A DNA stretch of 64,000 nucleotides from Undaria pinnatifida (lineage: Eukaryota; Sar; Phaeophyceae; Laminariales; Alariaceae), in the NCBI GenBank assembly GCA_012845835.1, contig JABAKD010000011.1, positions 312,501 to 376,500 on the forward strand, given 5' to 3'. The position numbers and the translations under genes were made by a program. The notes beneath the pieces were generated by a model. That model worked only from the letters and a program-made list of their open reading frames with translations, was not told the origin of the DNA and did no database searches. This document shows, piece by piece, positions 24,001-31,306 of the stretch; the stretch's first letter is position 1, and the number at the start of each line of letters is the position of its first letter.

Positions 24001-26639
24001 TGTCTCTGGCGTGGCCACACCAAAACGCAAAGTAGCTCATTAGCGCTGTCATCCATTAGCGACAAAGTAGGCAAAAGGTGCCGAAGTCCGTCTTGAGAGC
24101 GGTTCTTGGAAGGATGCAGTTCACCCTCCATGCGACTCGCCGAACACCTCACGGCGCTTCGCGCTTGGTGCAAGCAATGTCTGCCTGGTTGGTGAAAACC
24201 CGACGTGCTCCGTCCCGGCATAGTAGGGATGCGAAGGCCTATGGTCCTACGACTACGGCCATGCACAAACTGAGTACACCCCCCACCCCCTATGTGGGCT
24301 ATGGTCCTGCGGACGACGACCATGCCTGATACGATGATACGATCATTTCACCCCACCCCCCCTCTATGGTCAATGGTGTTCCGTCTCAAGAAAGGGGTGC
24401 GTGGTTTATGGCTAAATGGCTAAGGCAAGTAACATATGAGTTTTCCCTCCCGATCTATAGTCTGAAAACCGTGGCCATGCATAAAATGGGTGCACCCCCC
24501 CCTCTCGAACGCCTCCTCCCCATTGTCGTGATGCAGTTCTTCACGGGCTTAGCGGACCGACACGCGGCCTTACGCCGACAAAAAGCGCTAGAAGGTACCC
24601 TGCTGAGGGAAGCCACTGCCGCCGTCTGGGCCGCCCAGCAAGGCCGCTTGGGCGAAGGACCCACGGAGGGAAGCGGCGTGCACTCTGTTGGCACAGGTAC
24701 GTATCGTATGGGTACTGCGGTGCACGTGTTGTCTATCGGGATGCTTCTTTTTCAGCATTTCTTGTGACCAGGCGAGATAAGCTAATGTAAGAACGTCATC
24801 ACCGTCACCGCAAGTGAGTCCTTTTCCTTGTGCGATGAAATTCGTATCTGGTTCCGGTGAACATGCAATATCATTAAATCACTGGACTGCGTACGTCAAT
24901 AGTATAGAAAACCGCCTCTCTATCCCTATTAATGCTGCACTAAGTATCCCACGTACTTGTCACTATACAACGGGGAAAAAAACGCCTGGTATCCTACACT
25001 AGTATCAAGTAGTTTGCTGCTGTACAGCTGCGAAAGGTATCCCACACTAGCTTGAGGTATTGCTAGTTATTTCACAGCTGCACAGGAATTGTCCCACAGG
25101 ATTTCCAAGTAGTTTGTAGGTTGTTGTTTAAAACACATTGCAAGGCGTTCTAAAGGACTTCAAACGGCGCATGCAGTGTTACAGGGTTGTGAAACCTATC
25201 ACCTGATTTCTTGCAGTTATAAAGGGACTGAGCTCTGTTTTACAGGGGTAATAGAGTATATTCTCGTTTTAAAAGGAATTACAAATGGTAACATGGTTTC
25301 TTTTCCAACGGGAATATAAAGGGTTTATAGCCTGTTTTCTCTTCTAAAGGGGTTGTAAATTACAATGTGTTCTCTCTTATAACTGAGTTATAACCTGTGC
25401 TTTCTTCTAACGGGATTATTTATTAGCGTGTTCCCGCTTTTATCGGGGTTTCTAACCTGTTCTCTCTTCAAAGGAGTTATACCCTGGTTTTCATCTCTAA
25501 AGGTTTATATGACCTTGTCTCTATACTAAGCAGGCTATACCGTGGTCTCTTTTCTACAGTGGTTATAAAGCTGTCTTCTATTCCAAAGAGGTTAATTCCT
25601 GTCCTCTCTTCTAAAGGGGTTATTAACCTGGTATCTCTTCTCAAGGGGTTATCATCTGGTCACTCTCCTAAAGGGGTTATAGCCTGGCCTCTCTAACGGC
25701 GTATATGACCTGGCCTCTGTTCTGACAGGTATGCTAAGCGAGTGGTGCGGTGGCCTCTTTTCTAACGGGTTATAACCTGTCCTCTATTCTAAGCAATTTA
25801 TACCGCGATCTCTTTTCCTGCGGGTTATAACCTGGTCTCTATTCTCACGGGGTATTCTCACGGGGATATAACCTGTTCTCTCTTCCAAAGGGGTTGTTAA
25901 TTATAACCTGATCTCTCTTCTAAAGGGGTAATAGCCTGTTCTTTCTTCTAAAGGGGTTATTACCTGGTCTCTCTTGCTCGATTGTGAAGGTGCCGGCGAC
26001 AGGACAAGCCATCTAGGCCCTCGTCTGGCGTGGCTCGCGTGCGAGGAGCTTACCTCCTTCTTTCAGCACCACGACCATCTGCAAGCACGAGAATCGGGGC
26101 GGCGGCCAACTGCAAGAACCGCCCAAGCTTGGGCTAACGAAGCGATCCCCCACCACCCAGCCCAGAGGCGGTTGTTTGAGGAGGGGACGCGGTACCCCAA
26201 CGAAAACGAGGGGGACGGGGAGGGTGGGAGTCGGTGGCGGGGGAGGCAGTTGTTGGATAAGGAGCAGCTGTTGAAGCTTGCGGTGGCAAAGACGGGGGTG
26301 AACCTGGTCCTGCCCGCGAACGCCCACCACGGGGTCACGCTTAAGCCGCGGTCGCCGTGCGTTTTCTGCGGACTCCCTCTTTCCGACTCGTCTATCCCCA
26401 CGACTGCCGGTGGTGGTGGTGGTGTTGGCGGTGGCGGTGGCAGTGGAGGTGGTGATGATGGCCTTGCTAGGATAGGAGACGGGGCAACGTTTCCTTCCCC
26501 AGAGGCGGTAGAGCTTGGGCTTGCTGTCAGGCCGTGCGGGCATGGCTACCACGCGAGGTGCATGGAACAAAGCGTGGGAGGGTGGAGCGAGGGGGGGGAC
26601 GAGTGGGGGGTATCCCTGCGTTGTCCCGAGTGTAGATAG
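792..26639 (+). CDS. Gene A: giant PDZ and C-terminal RING-H2 protein (Vps8/CORVET-like candidate), 16 exons, 5' incomplete
   Basis: Exons: 792-1084, 1623-1728, 2622-2750, 3044-4018, 8184-8638, 9106-9640, 10990-11337, 11761-11910, 13624-13878, 14250-14374, 14539-15081, 16098-16283, 20276-20749, 21980-22982, 24537-24696, 25990-26639. They total 6,387 nt (2,128 residues plus TAG) and the phase agrees at every junction. One donor is GC (2751); the others are GT. The PDZ domain spans about residues 131-220, with RGLGLSL as the carboxylate-binding loop. The middle is alpha-helical and Gly/Ala/Ser-rich. The RING-H2 ligands are C2036, C2039, C2095, H2097, H2100, C2103, C2124 and C2127, and the protein ends one residue later. 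A RING at the extreme C-terminus is typical of Vps8, Vps11, Vps18 and Vps41, membrane-tethering subunits on endosomes and vacuoles. The beta-propeller expected at their N-terminus would lie before the window. A RING E3 ligase with a PDZ domain is the alternative. Confidence 0.8.
1623..1728 (+). CDS. Gene A exon 2: start of PDZ domain
   Basis: It begins one base into a codon and reads SRREEKVRAGSAVVMDLPSS, ending PPSQYE before a strong gtaagc donor. The last residues are the first beta strand of the PDZ, completed by VRLNV in the next exon. Confidence 0.8.
1742..2160. repeat. GGTGAT-rich simple repeat in gene A intron 2
   Basis: Imperfect (GGTGAT)n and (GGTGGT)n on the sense strand. The His/Pro-rich minus-strand frame and Val-rich plus frames here are repeat artefacts. 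Confidence 0.8.
2214..2345. repeat. 13-bp tandem repeat TAATGACGATGTC
   Basis: About ten imperfect units lie between exons 2 and 3. The unit shares 'taatg..gatgtc' words with the heptamer array at 30336-31306. Confidence 0.8.
2622..2750 (+). CDS. Gene A exon 3: PDZ core with GLGL loop, followed by a GC donor
   Basis: 43 codons starting VRLNVSRGLGLSLQI and ending QACGAIQ. RGLGLSL matches the PDZ GLGF loop, and VRVKGF and GPAQACGAIQ match the usual betaC-alphaA region. The donor is cag|gcaagt, a non-canonical GC donor with otherwise strong consensus. The next exon resumes in phase at VGDALVRVN, so the join gives the PDZ signature AIQVGDALVRVN. Confidence 0.9.
3044..4018 (+). CDS. Gene A exon 4: end of PDZ, then long low-complexity region
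   Basis: 325 codons. The first 45 finish the PDZ (VGDALVRVNHEVLTLLNHDK, then SGSQVLLLRF). Then come eight Gln encoded by (CAG)n, Gly/Glu-rich stretches and an Ala-rich run at about 3470-3620, typical of disordered linkers. It ends with a better-ordered segment, HVYLGDMGHDRAKRTLASI, before cag|gtgcgt. The Ala and Gln runs are encoded by expanded GCx and CAG repeats, so their length probably varies between strains. Confidence 0.85.
4440..4860. repeat. Interspersed repeat family 5 ('gtagtgccggttgcc')
   Basis: It shares ordered blocks with 52655-52850: 'cctctata', 'gtagtgccggttgcctg', 'gtaaaatcgct.ggca', 'atggga.caac', 'attagtgcc'. The ends are unclear and no coding is seen. Confidence 0.55.
5520..7165. 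repeat. CGTTGT-type mega-array, main block
   Basis: About 1.65 kb of CGTTGT, GTTGTT and NNCGTNGTNG hexamer-like sequence, with strong G+T bias on the gene A sense strand. Higher-order structure is visible: a ~120-bp block (gttattgtagtcgtcaagat onward) at about 6170-6290 recurs at about 6400-6520. A shorter block sits at 4045-4111 and another at 7410-7600. Confidence 0.9.
7410..7600. repeat. CGTTGT-type array, distal block
   Basis: Continues the intron 4 array after ~250 bp of unique sequence. It includes 24-bp units 'gttgttgtagttgtagtcat'. Confidence 0.85.
8184..8638 (+). CDS. Gene A exon 5: Pro-rich, Arg-rich and heptad-like segment
   Basis: Starts GLYRISDYAEESRFFHGRAR directly in phase with exon 4. 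Then come a Pro-rich region, an Arg cluster (RGRRRRRPRRRR, resembling a nuclear-localisation or RNA-binding patch, though codon-repeat drift could also explain it), a Gly run, and a charged helix VARELERLEGDLERRAARL with coiled-coil character. It ends two bases into a codon at gacg|gtgagg. Confidence 0.8.
8848..8935 (+). pseudogene. Duplicated intron 5/exon 6 boundary (decoy acceptor)
   Basis: The block from 'atcaccacc' through 'cgccatgc..ctgctgg' and 'cag|gtctagcgt' to 'tggtggtgag' parallels 9060-9135, including the real exon 6 acceptor at 9104-9105. The copy lacks the open frame that follows in exon 6. Confidence 0.65.
9106..9640 (+). CDS. Gene A exon 6: Ser-rich linker with acidic ELSDFSDIFTDSEGD motif
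   Basis: The single leading base completes Arg from exon 5. A basic/Ser-rich stretch leads to the acidic, aromatic segment ELSDFSDIFTDSEGD, then Gly/Glu-rich sequence, ending MEQELLGTLAVE before gag|gtgggt. The acidic-aromatic motif looks like a short linear interaction motif; its partner is unknown. Confidence 0.8.
10128..10600 (+). repeat. Interspersed repeat family 1, full copy
   Basis: Runs from 'aaccagggtaccgtttttttt' to 'ggccatgcacaaactga', collinear with 23829-24290 over about 460 bp with scattered differences. No transposase frame or tRNA-like promoter was recognised, so it is an unclassified short non-autonomous element. Confidence 0.8.
10858..10906. repeat. 14-bp tandem repeat GGAAGGTGCCAGGC, about 3 copies
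   Basis: Perfect tandem units in intron 6, just upstream of exon 7. Confidence 0.85.
10990..11337 (+). CDS. Gene A exon 7: helical segment
   Basis: 116 codons in phase 0, beginning VLGVDPPRPLPPAAYDLHTA and ending RCDAEPLIQ before cag|gtgaga. It is mostly predicted helix (THALETVQHFATQTL-like spacing, Ala-rich AKEAREAAAAA) with no signature motif. The acceptor follows ccctcccgaccttgcag. Confidence 0.8.
11761..11910 (+). CDS. Gene A exon 8: conserved-looking helical segment
   Basis: 50 codons, VWMRCFTPVDVKHRGRLWGA to VCGLVTLFAQ, phase 0 on both sides, between ttgcacag and cag|gtgacg. Its compact, non-repetitive composition resembles an alpha-solenoid piece. Confidence 0.8.
12229..12510. repeat. 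(TATG)n microsatellite
   Basis: About 280 bp of TATG with a few C or T interruptions, in intron 8. Open frames here are artefacts. Confidence 0.95.
13170..13510. repeat. Interspersed family 2 copy interrupted by a 10-bp array
   Basis: 'gaccgaaatcgcccttgacaa' at about 13180 and 'caatgaccaaaaacgcgcgac' at about 13398 match consecutive parts of the 21370-21560 copy. Between them, at 13206-13399, lie about 19 units of TATGTCTTCA. Confidence 0.7.
13624..13878 (+). CDS. Gene A exon 9: solenoid-like segment with Ser/Gly insert
   Basis: 85 codons, starting IHMSWPFLVRPSDDPGT and ending WHEDKAVDFIQ before cag|gtgtgc. The ends look structured and the middle is a Ser/Gly-rich insert. Joined to exon 10, the sequence DKAVDFIQDYGAYLEADAIA resembles the helix-turn-helix repeats of Vps-C/clathrin-type solenoids. 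Confidence 0.8.
13915..14145. repeat. (TTTG)n/(TTGC)n microsatellite
   Basis: 230 bp of TTTG with GG and CT variants in intron 9. Confidence 0.9.
14250..14374 (+). CDS. Gene A exon 10: alpha-solenoid repeat
   Basis: DYGAYLEADAIAAAASCREM and EWALHEILSLAAQCADYKANE form two amphipathic helices like a CHCR/VPS repeat. The exon ends two bases into a codon at gag|gtaagc-type donor 14375. Confidence 0.85.
14539..15081 (+). CDS. Gene A exon 11: Ser/Pro-rich loop then helical region
   Basis: Starts with VLHQLLRGARTP, then a Ser/Pro-rich stretch (SPMFGPTPQSPSTSG) of the kind often phosphorylated. Ala-rich helices follow, ending LLSNLGELFRWDTAAAADMC and AFPGVRP. It ends with TG of a split Trp codon at cttg|gtgagg. 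Confidence 0.8.
15090..15265. repeat. (GTTGCT)n-type repeat
   Basis: Two blocks of GTTGCT/GTTGTT with unique sequence between, early in intron 11. 15540-15690 and 15960-16075 of the same intron are degenerate 'ccttgccttacctt/caccccacc' runs. Confidence 0.75.
16098..16283 (+). CDS. Gene A exon 12: helical segment whose 3' edge is duplicated downstream
   Basis: 62 codons, W/NVHRALHQDKAWTVAEPM to AYLWTMIEKRPKECRKD(W), bounded by cccgcag and tg|gtgtgt. Degenerate copies of its last ~40 bases and adjoining intron recur at 19124 and 19501. Confidence 0.8.
17290..18110. repeat. (ACT)n with ACTGCT variants, about 0.8 kb
   Basis: Trinucleotide array in intron 12. It reads as poly-Leu/poly-Thr or, on the minus strand, poly-Val/Ser; none is a gene. 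Confidence 0.95.
18160..18310 (+). repeat. Interspersed family 2 copy
   Basis: 'ggggagtcgccgacct' to 'ggagtgtatttttattttc' is close to 57950-58105, including 'gcgcgatcggagtatcacac' and 'gatgagtttcgacgaaatct'. Confidence 0.8.
19124..19362 (+). pseudogene. Copy 1 of exon 12 end with adjoining intron
   Basis: 'gatgatcgagaagtgtccga' matches the exon 12 end at 16247 onward. Downstream intron words also match ('tgttttatgtatggtggcc' against 16396 onward, 'ccaacacatgttttatggt' against 16445). The donor is not preserved. Confidence 0.7.
19363..19510. repeat. 12-bp tandem array GTGGTGATCGAGAA
   Basis: About 11 units of 'tgatcgagaag(tg/cg)g', the first bases of the duplicated exon 12 end. It seems to have arisen by local expansion of that copy. 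Confidence 0.85.
19501..19730 (+). pseudogene. Copy 2: exon 12 end, short intron and exon 13 start together
   Basis: 'tgatcgagaagctcccgaag' (exon 12 end) is followed within about 180 bp by 'ccgcgttagggaaatgaccc' (exon 13 start, compare 'gcctcaggaaaatgatccag' at 20269). It resembles a complete ancestral exon-intron-exon unit. Two more exon 13-start copies follow at about 19788-19840 and 19868-19905. Confidence 0.65.
20020..20262 (+). repeat. Interspersed family 1, partial copy
   Basis: Shares 'catgcgactcgc', 'acatcacggcgcttcgc', 'gctccgtcccg' and 'tatggccgtgcat' with the full copies. It ends just before the exon 13 acceptor, overlapping its pyrimidine tract. Confidence 0.7.
20276..20749 (+). 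CDS. Gene A exon 13
   Basis: The single leading base completes Trp from exon 12. It reads KMIQRCLQLSLRLSTRLRAL through a Gly/Ser linker to VEEVVSLWCRDAAAFDLEPL and LPKLRSHKN(W). Both ends look helical. The donor is ctg|gtgaga. The first ~35 bases are mimicked three times upstream. Confidence 0.8.
21370..21560 (+). repeat. Interspersed family 2 copy
   Basis: 'ccgaaatcgcccttgacaag' through 'gacatatttcaagtattaaa'. It carries a single 'tatatcgtcaatgac' where the 13170 copy has the expanded 10-bp array. Confidence 0.75.
21980..22982 (+). CDS. Gene A exon 14: largest exon
   Basis: Starts (W)EVALQMCAAVACSWEEQYQE. A helical block ends ALGTMWAADWSLQRAIRLPL. A long disordered Gly/Glu/Ser region follows (four GGR-Q-type imperfect repeats at about 22285-22440), then the helix DLAEAVVDGVGPAAAGDVLA and PQLLDSMSPE before gag|gtaaga. 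Confidence 0.85.
23395..23695 (+). repeat. Interspersed family 1, partial copy
   Basis: 'gtggccacaccaacgaacaa' to 'taaactgagtacacc', matching the 3' two-thirds of the full copies. It lies immediately upstream of another copy. Confidence 0.75.
23829..24290 (+). repeat. Interspersed family 1, full copy
   Basis: Collinear with 10128-10600; the two define the full unit. A short extra fragment follows at 24290-24345. Confidence 0.85.
24537..24696 (+). CDS. Gene A exon 15: long charged helix
   Basis: FFTGLADRHAALRRQKALEG then TLLREATAAVWAAQQGRLGE form a probable coiled coil or helical hairpin just ahead of the RING exon. It ends one base into a codon at acag|gtacgt. Confidence 0.8.
25180..25985. 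repeat. Degenerate ~28-bp tandem array filling the end of intron 15
   Basis: About 25 units of the form 'tctcttctaaaggggttata' plus 'acctggtc'. The last unit runs into the terminal exon acceptor ('ctcttgctcgattgtgaag'), so the array supplies its pyrimidine tract. Confidence 0.8.
25990..26639 (+). CDS. Gene A terminal exon: C-terminal RING-H2 zinc finger
   Basis: Two leading bases complete Gly. RLAWLACEELTSFFQHHDHL and DKEQLLKLAVAKTGVNLVLP precede the zinc ligands CVFC, then CGHGYHARC, then CPEC, followed by Arg and TAG at 26637-26639. All eight RING-H2 ligands are present. The loop between the first and second pairs is about 55 residues and carries a Gly run from a (GGT)n repeat, longer than usual. 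Confidence 0.9.
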
Positions 26640-26849
26640 GCTGAGGCCAGTAGGCTAGTGGGATACAATAGATAGGGGTGGGCCAGTGGAGCTTTATACG
26701 TACGACCATACGTGGCGGGCTTGGCGCCTATACTATTTGTATGGAAACGAAACGAATGAGACCTGATAGGAGTGCTTCGCACCCGTTTCGTGATGAATTC
26801 CTTGCGATATTAGCGCAGTCTTTGTGTGGCATTTCCGAGCTCTGTGCTA
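26640..26849. other. 3' flank of gene A
   Basis: A/T-moderate unique sequence after the stop. No AATAAA was seen. Probably 3' UTR. Confidence 0.4.
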
Positions 26850-26933
26850 TTGATTGGTTGATTGAATGATTAGCTGGTTGATTGGTTGATCGGATGATTG
26901 ATTGATTGGTTGAATGATTAGCTGGTTGATTGG

Positions 26934-27006
<73 letters not shown>

Positions 27007-27066
27007 GGGTTGATTGTTTTTGACTGATTGATTGATTGCTTGGTTGTTTGATTGATTGGTCGGTTG
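26850..27066. repeat. (GATT)n microsatellite
   Basis: About 215 bp of TTGATTGA units with a few interruptions, shortly after gene A. Confidence 0.95.
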
Positions 27067-30000
27067 ACCACAAATATTTTACAAGTATATGTCCGGTTTG
27101 TGCTTCATAATTTACGTGGGGTATTTTTATGGGGGAGGGGGGGGGAGGGAAGGAAGCACGCGGGGAAGGTTCTTAAATATTGGATGTTTTGGGCACTTCG
27201 AGACTGTGGTGCCTCAACCTGATGTGAAATTATGCATGGCGCATATATTTCGCGCGGGCTCTTAGGGGGTTGAGTACGTCCACCGATATATATGGGGCAA
27301 AACAAAGCAGACCACGGGTGATTATTGTGGTTTCCGCGACATTTGTTCGGAACAGCGTAATTTGGTGCCGCCTTCTGGGAATTGGTCGGTACGCTTGTGT
27401 GTGCTGAGCGAGACTTGGTTCGCGTGTTGTGACCGCGGGTCTATGAACCATCTTCACCCCTTCAGTACTGTAATGAGGCATTTTTTGGAACAACCTACTT
27501 GGGCTAAGTGGGGGGGGTTTGGCCAGTAGCGAAAAAGGTCAGCCTACTGTACGTCTATTGCTTCCTTGATATTGTTATTCTGCTGTGCTCTCTGTTGCTG
27601 TAGACGTTGTCCGGGAGAACATAATGTTTTAGTTTGACTTTTGTTTTATGGAGATGCTTTTTTTTATGTTATTTGGAGCAGTTTGTAGTTGTTTACGGCG
27701 CGAATGCTGCGCGCGCTATGACGAGTACCGGCCAAGGTTTAGCTCGTAGCCAATGGTTGGTGGTCTCTTCACCTGTCGCGACGGAACGGAAAAGGCTGTG
27801 TTTTGTTGCTGTTGCCATCCCTTCTTCATACATTGCATGCGATGATTGTTGGAGATTGTTTTCACGGTTTTTGGCCAAGAACGTTCCTCAGCTTTGAATA
27901 CGTCGTAGGCGAGTGAGATGGTCTTGTGTCGTTTTTTTTTTCACGTTACAGGCGACAAGGCAGTACCGACACCGCCACGCTTTTTGTTTGTTTGTGCTTG
28001 TTTCTTTTCCTGGAACTTGGCCAAGAACATCCCTCACATAATTCATCGGCTATAGAACACGCAGATGGGCGCAATGGGCGGGATCCTGTTTTGACTTCAC
28101 TGACGACAACGCAGTCCCAAATTCGCCATGCTGCTCTTTTATCGGGAACTTCAACAAGAAACGTTCTTCAGATCGTTGCTCGGGCTCTGCAGGAAGCTTG
28201 TGGGTAGAATGGAATGGGCGGGATCCTGTTTGTTTGCGCTCTAGCCTCGGCGCTCCGCTGAGGACTGAAGAGGCTGTATAGGAGACCGCGGTTTGACCCC
28301 TTGACTGACCGCTCTCCAACACTAAGGCTAGTATCAAAAGGTCAAAGTGGTCCTTGACGCGACACAAAAGATCAGTTTCCGCTTGACGGACAGCCCCCCT
28401 AGACAAAAACTAGTATACTAAGGTCGAAAGAGGCCTTGGCGCGTCCAACAAATATACCCGCCTCCTGGCATATTTTGCTGAGGACGGTAGGTGAATGTTG
28501 CACGCGTTTAGATGGGAGTTTTCCGGGAATTTTCCTAGGGTTGCCGATCGAGCAAACTTTGCAACCTGCTCTCGCTTGATACGCGGATCCCACGCTGAGG
28601 GCCTTGGGTCCTCGTTCACGTGGCGGTTTCGGCCCGGGTCCTGTTTTCCTCGTATCATATACCAGTAATTTGGTATTTATAGATTTGTATAATTATGTAT
28701 TACATTTTGTCCGAGGCGTGTCGACACGGGGGCGGGGGGTGGCAGTTGAATTACGTGTTTCGCTGTCTTGATTTTCGCCTCATCTTTGGGGTCGATGACT
28801 CGGATAGATTTTCATATTTACGGGGCACGCACTTGTATTTGGTTGCTTGCTTGTTTGGGCTCGCGATCGATGTGGGTGATGCTGCCGTGCTGAATTGCAC
28901 CATCCAGATGTCGTGATGTAGCAGTACTACTGTGTGCTGTCTTCATCTTGAGGCCGATCATTCGGGTTAATTTGTTATGGTTTGAGGTCACTCGTTTGCG
29001 TATGGTCGTTGTCGTTAATGTAGCGCTGCCGTATTGTGTGTTGTCACGTTGAAGCGGATACTTCGGGTGGACTTCAACGGTTGAGTGTACACCCGCACTC
29101 ATTTTCTCATTGGGGTGATTGGTATCGTTGATGTTGCAGCAACGTACTTTGTCTTTATCGTGTCTTCATCTGGAAACCGATTACCCGGGAGGATTTCTAT
29201 TGTTGTGCTACGGGCGCTCGTGAAGGTGTACACCCGGCGTTGTCAATGATGCTGCAGTGCTGCAGTACGGTAGCCCCCCCAAAAACATACAGTAGTGCCT
29301 CTGGTAGAACATGACTGCAGCAACGGTAACCTTGGCGTCGGTTTTGGCCTCGTGCAAAGCCGAACGTAGATTCTTTTTTTTTATGGTGATGGATGACAGC
29401 ATACTTCAGGCGTGAGAAGAACTTCATCGAAACTAAGATTTGCACGCTGCCCCTGATGGGTGATTTGTGATTTGATCGCGCGTGTGGCACGGTGGTTTTG
29501 ACACCGTGCCAAGCCGTACGTGTAGTGCTTTATGCCTTCGATTGCCCCGGAGGCGTGAGCCTTGGGTGACTTAGCGAGGCCATTTATTTAGTTCCCTTGG
29601 AATGTGAGCGATGGTTTTCATGCACGAGGGATCTTCGTGCGTGCGCGCTGTGGTCGTGATTACCCCTGCTGTCGTAGAGGGGAAGTAGCGCAACAAAAGT
29701 CTATTCTACCTGCAATATTGTTATCATGCCGTACAGGAGGTGTCTACGATGATAGCTAATATAGCGGTGCGTGCGCGCTGTGATCATGACTACTGTCTTT
29801 TCTTGTTTTTTTAATCGTCGCTTTTGCTCTCCGGATCGACTCGTATCATAAGACATTAATAAGACGTTAATAAGGCGTTTTACCCTAGCGACCTTCTAGA
29901 CAACAACACCCATGGTCACAGGCGTCTTCCCTTTCACCCCCCGATACTTGCCTTCATTTTTATCGTGCATAGGGTTACATGCGCCCTTCCCCCCGATACA

Positions 30001-30335
30001 TGTCTTCATTTTATCGCGCATAGGGTTAGCTGCGCCTACGTATCATACTACAGAGAGAAGTAGATGCAATGGGAAAAACTTATTACTGGAAACGTTTGTT
30101 TTTTTGCAGTATTAATAGTACATGCCATACAGGAGGGGTCTACGACAAATATCTGGTACAGCGGTCCGTGCCCACTGTGATCATGACAACCGGACCGGAC
30201 GCATGCTTGAATTACCCGATTACTATGAAAGGTGCCCCCTAATTTTCTGCGTCTTTTTTTAATTCAGTGTATCAAGTATAAGATGCCCTCCGCCTCACCC
30301 ATCCGTGGACGTCGGGAAACATCGAAGCGCAAAAC
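27067..30335. other. Intergenic stretch without a recognisable gene
   Basis: Several open frames of 60-118 codons exist on both strands, but none has splice context, family motifs or plausible composition. Small direct repeats occur ('ccaagaac.t.cctca' at 27874 and 28021; 'tacaggaggtgtctacgatg' at 29736 and 30130; 'cgatacatgtcttcatttt' variants at 29940-30020). Confidence 0.5.
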
Positions 30336-31306
30336 CCATCTCTAATGTCTAATGTCTAATGTCTAATGTCTAATGTCTGGTTCTAATGTCTAATGTCTAA
30401 TGTCTAATGTCTAGTGTCTAATGTCTAATGTCTAAGGTCTAATGTATAATGTATAATGTATAATGTCTACTGTCTAATGTCTAGCGTCTAATATCTAGTG
30501 TCTAATGTCTAACAATGTCTAATGTCTAAATGTCTAGTGTCTAATGTCTAATAATGTCTAATGTTTAGTGTCCAATGTCTAATGTCTAATGTCTAATAAT
30601 GTCTAATGTCTATTGTTTAATGTCTAATGTTTAATGTATAATGTCTGAATGTCTATTGTTTAATGTCTGAATGTCTAAGGTCTAATGTCTGAATGTCTAA
30701 TGTCTAACGTCTAATGTCTAGTGTCTACTGTCTAATATCTAATGTCTGAATGTCTAATGTCTAGTCCAATGTCTAATGTCGAATGTCTAATGTCTCATGT
30801 CCGATGTCTAACAATGTTTAATGTCTAATGCCTAATGTCTAACGTCTAATGTCTAATGTCTAGTGTCTAACGTCTAATAATGTCTAATGTCTAATGTCTA
30901 ATAATGTCCAATGTCTAATGTCTAATAATGTCTAGTGTCTGCTTAATGTCTAATGTCTTATGTTTAATGTCTAATGTCTAGTGTCTAATGTATAATGTAT
31001 AATGTCTAAAGTTTGAATGTCTAATGTCTAATGTCTAATGTCAAATGTCTAACGTCTGAATGTCTAATGTCTAATGTCTAGTGTCTAATGTCTAGTGTCT
31101 AATAATGTCCAATGTCTAATAATGTCTAATGTCTAATGTCTGAATGTCTAATGTCTAATGTCTAATGTCTAGTGTCCAATGTCTACTGTCTAATAATGTT
31201 TAATGTCTAATGTCTGAATGTCTCATGTTTAATGTCTAATGCCTATTGTCTAATGTCTAATGTTTAGTGTCTAATAATGTCTAATGTCTAATGTCTAATG
31301 TCCCAG
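30336..31306. repeat. Heptamer satellite TAATGTC, nearly 1 kb
   Basis: About 130 units of TAATGTC with variants TAGTGTC, TAACGTC and TAATGTT and occasional one- or two-base insertions (aatAATGTC). Stop-rich in all frames. It sits between the convergent genes. Confidence 0.95.

Noticed and set aside
27634-27897. 87-codon plus-strand frame in the intergenic region
   Set aside because: No motif, splice context or recognisable composition.
30336-31306. CRISPR-like array
   Set aside because: Contiguous 7-bp tandem units without unique spacers, in a eukaryotic context.
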